Origin: Gymnothorax reevesii
Lineage: Eukaryota > Chordata > Actinopteri > Anguilliformes > Muraenidae
Assembly (NCBI GenBank): GCA_029721435.1
Contig: CM056581.1
Location: 74,494,796 to 74,558,795 of the forward strand
Reading direction: 5' to 3'
Length of the DNA: 64,000 bases
The position numbers and the translations under genes are program-made. This document shows positions 23,855 through 36,107 of this stretch, one piece after another. The notes under the pieces were generated by a model, which was given only the letters and a program-made list of their open reading frames with translations, did no database searches and was not told where the DNA came from. Every line of letters begins with the position of its first letter. Position 1 is the first letter of the stretch.

Positions 23855-24210
23855 GTTGAAGAGTGGATAAGAGAAATGGCCTCTGTGTCACGTCATATTT
23901 ATACCACAGGGAAACAGGAAGTGATGAATTACTAATTAAATGTTCCTAGATACTCTGATCAACTTTATAAACTACTGTAGAAATGACAGAAATACTTCAA
24001 TTATAATTATTTCCTAGGAATTGTTAGAGTTGCCAATGATTGTGGAGCAGGTGATTTTATGAAAAATAATTATTTCTTAGTCAGGGATTTGTTTTTCCCT
24101 TAAAATTCACTTGAGTTGAAGGTTACATTTTTCTACAATGTTCAGTGTGAGAGTATGCTTCTGCAATAAAAATGACATTTATTTTAAGGCTTTTAACACA
24201 TCTTAACCAG

Positions 24211-24892
24211 TTAGTTTTAGTTTTAGTTTATCTGCTTCGCGCCCCGTGGCGCATAAGGCGTCTATAGAGCTTTTCCACTTTGCTCGGTTGGCTGCCACTG
24301 CCCTTGCTTCCGTCCATGATGTCCATCCCGCTTCCTTCCTCTCTTTCTCTACCGTACATCGCCAGGTGGTTTTTGGTCTTCCTCTCTTCCGTTTTCCCTC
24401 CGGGGCCCAAGTCATTGCTATATTACTTTTCATTGTTAGGATCTTGTCTTAAATTGTGACCAATCATTTTCCATCTTCGTCTCTTCACTTCATTACTCAT
24501 AGGTTTCATTTCCGCTCTTTCCTGCAGTTCTTCAATACTGACATGGTCCTGCCATTTAACTTCTAATATTCTTCGTAAGCACTTGTTCTGGAACACATCA
24601 ACCATTTTATTGTCACATTTGTTCATTTTCCACATCTCACAACCATATAGCAAGACTGGCACTACCAGCGTCTTAAAGAGTCTCAGCTTGTCTTGTGATC
24701 GTTCTGGAACTCCAGGTCTTTTTTAATCAGACAAATGCACATCTAGCTTTTGATAGCCTATTCTTCAGGTCTTTCTTTCCTCTTCCCTCTTTACAAACTG
24801 TAGCTCCCAAATAAGTGAATTTGTCTACTTCTTCAATATCTTTTCCATGTAATGTAATTGATTCCTGGCTTCTTGCAGGAATGTGCTTCTTG
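24211..24892 (-). mobile_element. 5'-truncated LINE with target-site duplication
   Basis: The - strand encodes the C-terminal domain of a non-LTR retrotransposon: ESITLHGKDIEEVDKFTYLG, LLYGCEMWKMNKCDNK, CLRRILEVKWQDHVS, RRRWKMIGHNLRQD, and in another frame TWAPEGKRKRGRPKTTWR. The 14-bp direct repeat cacatcttaaccag stands on both sides (24197-24210 and 24893-24906), and the 3' end is an (aactaaa)n tail. The insertion lies within the right end of the Tc1-like element. Confidence 0.92.
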
Positions 24893-25059
24893 CACATCTT
24901 AACCAGGGGTGCCAATAATTATGGAGGGCGCTGTATCCTCAAAAACATCTGGTAACTGTGTTATATACTGTATGCTGCACATTCAAACCTTAATGAATTT
25001 GAACATAGTATGCTTAATGCTTTGTGTTCTTGGTCGATTATATCATACTATAATTTGAG

Positions 25060-25400
25060 GAACGTTTGTCTGTCTGTCTGTTTCCCTACGCCTCCAAGGT
25101 CCTCTGACGGATCTTCAACAAACTTGGTGGGTCTATGAAGGTTGTCCCTGGAATTGTCCTTGAGGGGTTAGTTTTTTGAAAGGTCAAGGTCACTGGGGTC
25201 AAAGGTCAATTTTTCGCATCTCCCATCTCCTTGGACAGATTTTCATGAAAGTTGGTACGTGGACGTAAGTCGTTACAAGAAAAGACCGCGAGAGGTCTGT
25301 TCCGTCAAAGTTCAAGGTCACGAGGGTCAAAGGTCACCGTATTCATGAAAGTTGGTGTGTGGACGTAGGTCGTCACAAGAAATTATTCTCGCCACGGGTA
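25060..25400. repeat. AGGTCA-rich repeat with DR1 motifs
   Basis: It begins with a gtctgtctgtctg run. Two related segments carry tcatgaaagttggt(a/g)(c/t)gtgg, each linked to AGGTCA clusters. Motifs seen are an adjacent AGGTCA pair at 25181-25192 and DR1 pairs (GGGTCA a AGGTCA) at 25196-25208 and 25324-25336. Monomer spacing is roughly 130 bp. Confidence 0.75.
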
Positions 25401-28070
25401 ATTCACTAGTTATGCAAATGCTATGAAACAAAGGCTCACAGGCATCTTGCATAGCAACGACTTGTCTTTCTCTTGGGTCTTTGATTTACGTGTCTGAATC
25501 ACAGTGATGTCTGGTTTTAATGAATCTCTAATTAGCCCTTGAGTCAATAGCATCTTATTTATGGTATTTCTATCTGGGGGCTCAGCAGTGACAGGCAGAC
25601 ATCATGTGTTTTGTGATGCAGACTTGCATGAGTGTATGCTGACCATTCAATCAAAGCTGATAATTAGAAACTGAAAGGGCAAATACATGATGTATTACTT
25701 CATCCATCTATGCGTCTTATGGGGATTTTTCTTATTCATGACAGTTGATTGATTTGGACATGTCAGGCACACAAATTAGTAATGACTTTAAAGGGCATGT
25801 TTTGTGGTAGACTCGTCCGGCCAAACCTTTTGTCCTTGTGTTTGCTTGGTAAATCAAGTTGAGCTAAATTCAAATACCTTTGTAAATTTTTTCATTCATT
25901 TGACAATGTAGTTTCATGTTTCAGTGATCATCCAACAATAGTCCAAAATATGCTTACTACTGTACGTCTGCCTCAAAATCACAATTGAGAACACATTCTA
26001 TTGAATTTTCACTAAGATACCACACTTTATAGATGGTACACACTATGACTATCGATCCATTATGTTCAAGCACTGTGTTCTCGTCAGCCCTGTGACAATA
26101 AGGCCAAATAATGCAATGTTGAAATTGGACTTCTTTTCATGGGCTCGGAGATCTTTTTACGGGAACCGCCCCATTAAATCAATGTGCTCCAATACCAGTG
26201 GTCAGGCGAGCGTTAACGACAGCAAGTAAGTGCCTGGTTATTCAACACTTTCCAGGCTAATCAAAAAACATGAGTGGGTGAGGAAACCTCAATCAATGCG
26301 CCAAATAATGAGGAACCCAAAATAGGTTGTAGGTGGACGGGGGCTGAGGGGCTGTTGTGATTAAAGATTCATGGTACAGACACCACTTTAGCCGATCAAA
26401 ACAGACCTGCATTTATTTAAAGTGTGCGCAAACAGGGAAGCACAATGCTCTACAGATTAAAGGAAAGTGATTAAAGAGAGAAAGGCAGGGTGCGTGGCGG
26501 GGCTAATTACCAGCCTACTCCTTCAAAAACAAGCTACAGAATAAAATATGGACATGTAAATACTCTGTGGATCAATTGAATGCTGACATTATGCTGAGAA
26601 TACAATGTGTGCAGCAACTAGCCTCTGTTAATCCATCTGTCCAGACTCAGTCTTGTGGCAGTGGTGGCAAAGCGGAGAGACGGGCAGTTTCTGCAATCGG
26701 TGTTACTGACACAACAGAAATAGCTGGATGAGCTATATGGGTCAACTGGCAGGACAGGACGGCCTGTAGTGTATAATTCACTTATAAAGCTGTTTTACAT
26801 GGGGGAGAGGTGGGCACTGGCAAGGTCTATTTTAGCTTCACGTCACCCCAATTTACCCATGCGTGTAAATCACCACCTTGATTATGATTATGCCTGTTAC
26901 TTGAAGTTCTAGCACTGGGGACTTCAATCTTTCATGGCTAAGCTAAAACACGGAGTAATTGTTCTAAATTGCAATGTTGCCACCTGCTAGTTGTTTCCAC
27001 CAATGTGTCAATGGGCCGTGATGGATAGTGCTCTGTTGATCTGGATGGGAACCTGTTGTGCAACAATTAGACTCCTGGCAGATTGATTAGCACAAACCAG
27101 TGGATACTGATTTTCACCCATTTCAGGCAGGTAAGGGGCTTTATTATATAAAGGGAGGGGAAGAGAGAGGAATATCAATATAAGGGGCAAGATAAGCAGA
27201 ATTGCTACAAACTCATGCTTGAATGGAGCTCCTATAAACATTGACATTTTGGTCAATTGCACATTTTCAGATGCTGTACAAAATTCACAGCTTTCCATGC
27301 ATATAAATGAAAAAAAAACATTTTCAACCTGATTTTGAACCTCCACAGCCATGGTTTATTCTAGTCGAAAATATTCCCATCACAGCATTTAAATCTGTTT
27401 TGAATCTTGGCACATGCGGTCATCCAATGAGCTGTACTCGCCATCATGGACTTAAGTTTGGTTTTTCTTGTTAATTTCATCACTCAGTTGGGTGATTCTG
27501 ATGCCTTAAGTGCTCTTACTCAGAAGGGTTTTAAAATAATTTTTGGTTTTGGTGCACTGCCATTCATTGTAGCTTTAATGACTTCAACAAAGTAAGAGGT
27601 ACGATTCAGGAACCACACGCGAGAATCGAAATGCAAATTTTCGCAAAACTTTATTCGTTCCATGACGTGACCCAAAAAAAAAAAAAAAAAATTGCAGTAC
27701 CGGAGGTATAATCAACAGCAGGCAGGGGTCAAAACCAAAGGATCAGAGTTCTCATAGTACATAAATGTAAGGCAAAAATTCTAAATCCACAAACCTTGGC
27801 AATGGTCATACACAGGGCGTCAGTAGAAGGAATCGTAGTCTAACAAGCAAGGGTCAAAAAATCCAAAGTATCAAACAAACAAGGCTAGGCAATCTCGTGG
27901 TTGTATGGAAGGGTGTTGAAGAAGAAACAAATCACAATTGGCATACACGGCTCTCTGCACCAAAGGAAATGATCAACATTCTGACAAAGTCAGAACCACA
28001 GTGAGGACTCTAAATAGACTGAAGGGAAGTCACATGCTATGCAGGGAACAGGTGAGCTGGATCAGACTAA
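25400..28070. other. intergenic DNA without recognised repeats
   Basis: No gene was found. 25400-27650 has few transposon signatures, unlike both flanks, which makes it a candidate for regulatory sequence. A poly-A run lies at about 27674-27690. Confidence 0.35.
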
Positions 28071-28080
28071 TTAACAAAGA

Positions 28081-30065
28081 AACAAACAAGTATTTGACAC
28101 TAACGTGTCTTTGTCCCCCGCCACAAAATGTGAAATCGTGTCAAAATGAACAATTTCTCGGTGTGACCTTGAGGATGGCGCGAAGGTCACCGAAATGGAC
28201 TGGCGCCGGGGTATCACCCTAATACATGTTGACATAAGATTTGAAGTAAATCCGTCGATTCGTTCTTGAGATATGTCGCTGACAAGGCTATCAGTGTGAA
28301 AATCCACAATCTCTCGGTGTGACCTTGAGAATGGCGCGAAGGTCACCGAAATGGACTGGCGCCGGGGTATCACCCTAATACATGTTAAAATAAGATTTGA
28401 AGTAAATCCGTCGATTCGTTCTTGAGATATGTCGCTGACAAGGCTATCTGTGTGAAAATGCACAATCTCTCGGTGTGACCTTGAGAATGGTCCGAAGGTC
28501 ACCAAAATCGACTGGCGCCGGGGCCTCACCATCATACATGTTAACATGAAATTTGAAGAAAATTCGACAATTCGTTCTTGAGATATCTCGCTGACAAGGC
28601 TATCTGTGTGAAAATGCACAATCTCTCGGTGTGACCTTGAGAATGGTGCGAAGGTCACCAAAATCGACTGGCGCCGGGACATTACCCTAATACATGTTGA
28701 CACCAAATTTGAAAAAAATCCGATGCTTACTTCTTGAGATATCGCACAGACAAGCATTTCAGTGTCAGAATCTATCATACCTCGGTGTGACCTTGAAAAT
28801 GTCGCGAAGGTCACCAAATTCGACTGGCGCTGGGACATTACCCTAATACATGTTGACACCAAATTTGAAAAGAATCCGAGGCTTCCTTCTTGAGATATCG
28901 CGCAGACAAGCATTTCAGTGTCAGAATTTATCATACCTCGGTGTGACCTTGAAAATGTCGCGAAGGTCACCAAATTCAACTGGCGCCGGAACATTACCCT
29001 AATACATGTTGACACCAAATTTGAAAAGAATCCGAGGCTTCCTTCTTGAGATATCGCGCAGACAAGCATTTCAGTGTCAGAATCTATCATACCTCGGTGT
29101 GACCTTGAAAATGTCGCGAAGGTCACCAAATTCGACTGGCGCTGGGACATTACCCTAATACATGTTGACACCAAATCTGAAAAGAATCCGAGGCTTCCTT
29201 CTTGAGATATCGCGCAGACAAGCATTTCAGTGTCAGAATCTATCATACCTCAGTGTGACCTTGAAAATGTCGCGAAGGTCACCAAATTCGACTGGCGCCG
29301 GGACATTACCCTAATACATGTTGACACCAAATTTGAAAAGAATCCGAGGCTTCCTTCTTGAGATATCGCGCAGACAAGCATTTCAGTGTCAGAATCTATC
29401 ATACCTCGGTGTGACCTTGAAAATGTCGCGAAGGTCACCAAATTCGACTGGCGCTAGGACATTACCCTAATACATGTTGACACCAAATCTGAAAAGAATC
29501 CGAGGCTTCCTTCTTGAGATATCGCGCAGACAAGCATTTCAGTGTCAGAATCTATCATACCTCGGTGTGACCTTGAAAATGTCGCGAAGGTCACCAAATT
29601 CGACTGGCGCTGGGACATTACCCTAATACATGTTGACACCAAATCTGAAAAGAATCCGAGGCTTCCTTCTTGAGATATTGCGCAGAAAAGCATTTCAGTG
29701 TCAGAATCTATCATACCTCGGTGTGACCTTGAAAATGTCGCGAAGGTCACCAAATTCGACTGGCGCCGGGACATTACACTAATACATGTTGACACCAAAT
29801 TTGAAAAGAATCCGAGGCTTCCTTCTTGAGATATCGCGCAGACAAGCATTTCAGTGTCAGAATCTATCATACCTCGGTGTGACCTTGAAAATGCCGCGAA
29901 GGTCACCAAATTCAACTGGCGCCGGGACATTACCCTAATACATGTTGACACCAAATTTGAAAAAAATTCGATGCTTACTTCTTGAGATATCGCGCAGACA
30001 AGGTTTCGGGACGAACGGACGTACGGACGGTCGTGAATACTATGTCCCCCGCGGGACAACAAGAG
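28081..30065. repeat. tandem array of twelve 156-bp units
   Basis: The ctcggtgtgacc block recurs from 28157 to 29873 at an exact mean spacing of 156 bp (11 intervals, 1716 bp). Left-hand units are more diverged and the units from about 28780 rightward are almost identical, as expected from recent unit amplification. The head (caagtatttgacactaacg) and tail (gtcgtgaatactatgtcccc) are shared with the single-unit copy at 20476-20770, so the array is one interspersed element with an expanded core. The monomer length is a multiple of three and lacks stops in one - strand frame, giving long open frames with two nonsense changes; this is not convincing coding. Confidence 0.95.
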
Positions 30066-30069
30066 GAAG

Positions 30070-31300
30070 TTCCTAACCACATGAAATCGGCGAAAGCCAA
30101 AACACAGACAGGGACGACACAGACAGACTATGACAAACAAACAGCTCCGGTTAGGGAGTTCTTAAGTGCACAGAGTGAGAGGCAGAACAGTGTTTAACCA
30201 GGTGCGGAGAATCCGCTGAAGCACAGCAAAGTAAATTGAGTGAAAGCAAGGGGCAGAAACTAGAGCAGAGCTGAGAGCTTGTTAGTCAATTAGTAATGTT
30301 CAGCTATACAATCCCTAAGTGCTCGTTAGTAGGTAAGTATAATGTACAAGGTTAGTTGCTCTTAGTAGATTAATAATAATAAACTGTTAGTATTTGTTAG
30401 TAATGATAGGACAGTAAGGTGAAGGAAGTAAACAAGATTGGAAGGAATGTTTGGAAACCCACAAATCATTGAAATCACCTGCAGCACTTAAGCACACAGA
30501 CTGGGGAGACGGACTGAACCAACTACATCACAAGACAGGGGAGACAATGGTGCGATGGAATACAGCAATGGCAAGAACTGAAAACCAGAATGTACAATAA
30601 ATGGAAATTCATAAAAAATAAAGACATAGTAAGCACAAAAAAATGGCAAAACAGGGCATGACAGATCAGAATCACATCACAAAGTTCACTCTACACCCAT
30701 TTTCCAATCATGCATGGGCCTCTCAAAACACCAATAGAATTTCCAAAGTGCTTGTTTTCTTTAGTGACTCTGCAGTCTCAGATAAAAGCATTGACCAACA
30801 GAGTTTTTAGTCTCAAATGTCTTATATTCCTCTGTTCTTTGGCGGTTCTGTCTCCGATGAGAATTCACCCAGAAATGTAATCAATCTCATTCCTTTAGAA
30901 TTGGCTACTGTGGCGTTTTCCTCTCAATCTTTTTCATCCTAAATAATAGATACTTATCTTTCAATGTGGAGATGAGATTTAAAACTATTGGATATAAGTG
31001 AAGGGGATAACTTGTCTTATGAGGTATATAATGTTCCTGCTATGCATTATCACTAACAAATTAATCAGCAAATCATGATCATTGGAAAGACCAATAAAGG
31101 CCAAGCTGCATTTGGTTAAATATCTATTTTTTTCTCAAACATTTGGCTAACCAAATATGTTTAATGGAACACATTATTTGAAATTTGAGTGATTATAAGA
31201 GCTGTGAAAAAAAAAACACTAGGCCATCAATTTGGGGATTTAAATAATTTCTATTGAAAACCTTCTTTGCAGTTAGATCAAAGGACAAGAAACAGTCCTA
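30070..31300. other. AT-rich intergenic DNA
   Basis: No gene or clear element was seen between the tandem array and the LINE cluster. Confidence 0.4.
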
Positions 31301-31320
31301 TTTTAACATAACATAACATA

Positions 31321-33503
31321 GCGTTAAGCCATTTTATCAGGTCTTTTAATACTGTGGTGGATAAGCATGCCCCTTTTAAAAAGTTGAGAGTTAAGAACAG
31401 GGCGAATCTCTGGTTTTCCCCTGATATCTCGGAGCTGTTAAAGGCTCGGGATTTCGCTTGGAAAAAAGCGTGTGTTTCTGGGTTGCGTTGTGACTGGCAA
31501 GATTTTCGTTACCTTCGCATCAGAACCCTCACAGCAATTCAGAAGGCCAAGTCATCTTATTATCTCTCCAACTTATCTGACTCCGACGGGAATTCTGCGA
31601 AATTTTTGAGAACTTTTAAATCTTTGTCTCAGCTCCCCTCCTCAGCTTTACCCAGTAGGATTACTAAGGATTCTGTAATTATTTCAGATAAAGGGGAACT
31701 TTGTAATATTTTCAATGAGCATTTTGTTAATGCAGGCCATCTCTTTGAAAATTTAGGGTTATTGCCGGCTGTTCCTTCCTGTGATAGCAGGTCTTTTGTA
31801 CCTGTACCGAATAACTCCGGTCATTTTTCCTTGCATCCTTTCTCTGAAGAGGAAGTGCTTGAAGAACATTTTAGCATTGACCCTAAGCAATCCACTGGGG
31901 TGGATGAATTGGACCCAAGCCTGTTATTGCTGGCTTCACCTTTGATTGCTTTTATCCTGACACAGATTTTTAACTTAACACTGTTGACCGGTTCGATTCC
32001 TGGCTTGTGGAAAACGGCTTTTGTTCTTCCCTTGCATAAAGGTGGTTCTTCAGATGTTCTGAATAACTATCAACCAATTTCAAAGCTGCCGTGCTTGGCG
32101 AAGGTTTTGGAGAGACTCGTCAATAATCAGGTTAGAGCATTTTTATCAGACCATGCCATCTTGAATGTGTTTCAGTCAGGTTTCAGACCAGGTCATAGCA
32201 CAGTGTAAGCTGCAGCCATGGTATTAAATGATATTGTTACTGCCTTGGACAATAAGCAAGACTGCGCTGCCCTTTTTATTGACCTCTCAAAGGCGTTTGA
32301 CACAGTTGACCATTTTAAACTTATAGAACGGCTAAGTACCATTGGGTTTGATATTAAATCTCTGAATTGGTTTAAAGATTATCTATCTGGTAGGTGTCAA
32401 GCTGTTGTGGCTGATGGCTATCAATCAAACTTTATTTATTTGTGCAAGGGTTCAAGGTTCAATTTTGGGGCCACTGCTGTTTACACTTTTTATTAATGAG
32501 TTTGGTTCTAATTTTCTCGATGGTAAAATCCATCTCTATACAGATGATACGGTCATCTACTCAGCTGCCCCTTCTGCTGATTTGGCAGTTAAAAATCTGC
32601 AGTCAGATTTCCAAATCTTCCAGAAGGATCTTTTAGACGTTAAATTAATCTTAAACTCTGAAAAAACTAAATTCATGCTATTCTCTCTTAAACCAGCTGC
32701 TAGGTTCCATAATGGTAGCATCACGACTGTAAATGGGAATCAAATTGAAAGAGTCCCTTACTACAAATACCTTGGAATTTAGCTGGATGACAATCTTAAT
32801 TTTAGGAAGCATACTGATGAGCTGGTCAAGAATTTGAAGGCAAAATTGGCTATGCTGTACAGGAATAAAGCCTGCCTTCCGAAGAGTTGCAGAAGACAGA
32901 TTGTTCAAGCAACTATTCTCTCTAGAATAGATTATGGTGATGTAATTTATATGCACACTGCACCCTCCTTGCTGAAGTTACTTGACGCAGTGTACCACGC
33001 TGCATTAAGGTTCATTACTGGAGATTGCTTCCAAACACATCACTGTACACTTTATTTTAACGCTGGTTGGTCTTCGCTGGCCACAAGAAGGGAGCAACAT
33101 TGTTGCCTTTTTATATACAAGGCATTGTTGGGTAAAATGCCTGGATATCTGACCAGTTTGCTTAACGTGAGAAAGGGGGAATACGGTCTGCACACTCTTG
33201 ACTTTTTGGTTTTAGATGTCCCAAGGGTGCGTACTGAAATGGGTAAATCTGCTTTTATGTATTATGCTCCACAGAAGTGGGGTAGGATTCAGCAGTTTTT
33301 TAAGTTGGAAAGTCTTATTTCAATTGATTGTTTTAAATGTCTTTTATTGGCTGCCTCAAAGCAGGAATGTACATGTGTAATGTAGTCATTGTTTTTATTT
33401 GTTGTACTTGGTGTTTTCTGTGTTTTTTTTTTTTTGCTACTGGGCTCCGTTGAAAAAGAGAGATTGCTCTCAATCGGACTCCCATTATAAATAAATAAAT
33501 AAA
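31321..33503 (+). mobile_element. L2-like LINE, 5'-truncated, inserted in the tail of the CR1-like LINE
   Basis: The + strand encodes a reverse transcriptase in pieces. 31354-32208 carries NLWFSPDISELLKARDFAWK and LPLHKGGSSDVLNNYQPIS. A stop at 32206 follows HSTV, then FIDLSKAFDTVDHF, a frameshift near 32450, SILGPLLFTLFINEF and LYTDDTVIYSA, a stop at 32780, and a C-terminal domain to 33385. The catalytic YADD is YTDD here, with both Asp kept. The 3' end is a (ATAA)n tail at about 33486-33505. The endonuclease is missing, so it is a dead copy. Confidence 0.85.
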
Positions 33504-33960
33504 TAACATGAATAGCAAGAACAGGTCTTTCAGCCCAACTACGCTCGCCAGTTTCTTTATACTATTGTGAATATATCCCTTCAGATACTCAATGACTCAA
33601 TGGTATCTAGCTTTAAGTCAAGCCTGCTCTTGAAAACCCCCAAGGCCTCAACAACATGGTCAGGCAAGCTATTCCACATTGAAATCACTCTTTGGGTGAA
33701 GAAATATTTCCGAATATCAGTGCTAAATTTACCTTTGGTCAACTTCCATTTGTGACCCCGAATTCTACTCACAACACTTGGTCGAAGGAATCCTACATAA
33801 TTCACTTTGCTAATCCCTTTAACATATCTAAAGACCTCAATCAAATCACCCCTGAGCCTCCTTTTCCTAAGATTAAAGAGATTAAGGATCTTCAGCCTCT
33901 TCTCGTAGCTTTCACCTTTTATACCGGGAATAAGCTTAGTAGCTCTTCCCGGAACCGAGG
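33504..33960 (-). pseudogene. CR1-like LINE, C-terminal coding segment and 3' UTR
   Basis: The - strand gives RATKLIPGIKGESYEKRLK, LRKRRLRGDLIEVFRYVKG, SRIRGHKWKL and FFTQRVISMWNSLPDHVVEA, the typical C terminus of CR1-type ORF2. The upstream partner ([15 protein letters not shown]) resumes at about 36108-36175. Confidence 0.85.
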
Positions 33961-36107
33961 TTATTATAGTTTTGAAATTTTCATTAGTTTTCATTTTTAT
34001 TTAGTTTTATAATTTGCTTTTTTATTTCAGTTTAGTTTTAGTTAGCTGAACAAGTGATTAAGCAGTTTTAGTTTAGTTTTTTTTTTTTGAGGAATTCACT
34101 AGTTTTAGTTAAGTTTTTATTTAGTTTTAGTCTTAGTTTTAGTTTTTCAGCTATTAGGAGGAAGGCCTTAATTTGTAGAAGGTGACAAGGATAAAAGAAT
34201 GTATGACAGCAAATATGTTTTTACCGAGTCCTTTATTAATCCTGTATTAATTAATAATGGTCTTATTCACTAATTTACTCACCATCAAAAACATATTCAG
34301 ACTGCTGGTGGTGAGGATCTATTGCTGGGTCAGGTTCAGATGAAGTGACTACAGCTGATTCTGAAGTAGCAGAGCATAAAGGTTTAATCGTTCCATTTCA
34401 TACCACTTTCGTAAACATTTATGGTTATGTTCCATGGAACAACTGATGAAGAACTAACTCTTGGAATAAACAGAATCAAAATGGGCTTCCCAGTACCATA
34501 GCTCTAAGCACCCAGCTTCATTTTGCTATTGTTAGGAGGAGGGCAAGCTCTGTAAAATGACCCCCCCCCCCCGCGTGAGCAAGCAGGCTAAAGTAGCATT
34601 TTATTTTTTAGTAAACAATTAAGGTAAAAGTAATATCAGCCTTGACAAGCGATTATTTAAGTTACACCTAAGGTTACCGCACTGACTACATGTAGTTCGC
34701 TAGCCAAACCTAGCGTGTACAGTCAATTACAGCTGGAGAGATCTGAGTATGCAGTAACCACCCATAAGAACGGAAGAACGTGTCCTAGGCTGCTGCTACC
34801 AAATTTTTTGACGGCATATTATGATGGCTGGCGAATGATAACCATACCGATCTTTCCTGTAGATGATACCGTTAATGACTGAGTAATGTCATTCTTGTCA
34901 GGCGATTATTTACTCAGCTGGCTGCATGTTACTTTAACGAAACGTTAGCAGCTGAATAGCCAGCCTGAACAGCTAACATAGCAAGCTAGTTTAATACTCT
35001 CACCTCACTTTGAAAAGAATTTTGTAATGTTCTGGACCCCTGCTTTGCTCTTCCTGTCCTCTCTCTAGTCTTTTCTGGCGTCCAGATTTGTGTGCGTTTG
35101 TTTGTTTGCTCTTGGACATCATATTCGCAAGCGCGGTGCTCCCTGCCTGCTGCCTACCTCGCCAGCAAAAGCACGAAGCATGGATTGAACCATTTTTAAA
35201 GAAGGGGTTACTGAAATGTATTTTATCAATATTGCATGCCTTAATGGCTTTGTTTAAACTCTGATGCATTAGTATTAATGCATTTAATAGTATTAATAGG
35301 TAAATCTATGCAAAATAATTTTGTCATGGCGTCTACTGTGGGTTTTGTGGGCCCCAATGGACTGTGAGCCCTTATGACGGCGCTGAATTAGAGAAGTAAC
35401 AGTTAGTGGAGGTCCACTCCTCCGTGCGTTTGCAGGTAGACCCTCTTGGCTGAATTGAGCACGTGAAGCATCATCTTCGGCTGACGCATGCAGCCACTAC
35501 GGCAGCTAATAGCCGCTTTGCTTCCCCCCTCTGGAAGCAACCGGTTAACTCTGACTGAACAGGACAGTAATCGAGGGAGAAAACGAAACTATCAACGAAA
35601 AAGAAGCTAAATAACCCGAGGCGCGGCGGCGGGTTACAGTAGTCTGTGATTCTGTGGGTCTGTCTGTCATTCCGGTCTATTTGAGCTCTCCTCGTGACTC
35701 AAACTTCGCAATTTGTACATAGTTACACTTCTAATCTTCATAGAAACATTTAAAATATGGCCGATTTTTCGAACAAGCCTTCGTTCGGTAGGAAAAGCCG
35801 GCAAAAGCTAAGAAGCTTAAGTTTCGCTACACGTAACGTACGATATACTGGTTCGCGATAATGTGGCCGTGGGTGGGGTCAAGAGTTGGTTAAAAGCTCA
35901 CACCTTAGCGCTGAGGGTTTAGCACTTCAGTGCTCTAGTTTTATCTGCAATTCAGTTTAGTTTTAGTTAGTTTTGTATTGTCCATTGTAGTTTTTATTTA
36001 GTTTTCGTTTTTTAAAAAATTGACATTTTTATTTTTATTTCAGTTAACTAAATTATTTTTTCACAGCTAGTTTTAGTTTTAGTCTTAGTTTTCGTTAACT
36101 ATAATAA
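33961..36107. mobile_element. hAT-like DNA transposon remnant
   Basis: The ends are inverted (ttattatagtt at 33961, aactataataa ending 36107) and both flanks are rich in gttttagttt words. It cuts the CR1-like reading frame. A - strand frame at 35000-35269 contains MSKSKQTNAHKSGRQKRLE, resembling the basic N terminus of hAT transposases. The remaining interior is non-coding and no clear 8-bp target duplication is left. The family assignment is tentative. Confidence 0.55.

Larger units (their letters stand above)
18682..24933 (-). mobile_element. Tc1-like transposon enlarged by nested insertions
   Basis: Terminal inverted repeats open with cagcgccctccataattatt at 18682 and close with the complement at 24933. 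Each is flanked by TA (18680-18681 and 24934-24935). The transposase lies on the - strand and is split. Between the ends sit a LINE fragment (18845-19925), a stretch of unknown AT-rich DNA, an AGGTCA-type repeat (20476-20770), a second such repeat inside the transposase (about 23136-23600) and another LINE (24211-24892). The ancestral element was presumably about 1.5 kb, so about three quarters of the present length is later insertion. Confidence 0.88.

Noticed and set aside
28081..30065. CRISPR array
   Set aside because: Units are 156 bp and similar along their whole length. There are no short repeats with unique spacers, and this is eukaryotic DNA.
28071..30140. Long - strand open frames (391, 63 and 228 codons) across the 156-bp array
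   Set aside because: They are one frame of a tandem repeat whose length is divisible by three. A 52-codon unit free of stops in some frame is not unlikely by chance. Two units already have nonsense changes and no protein family is recognisable.
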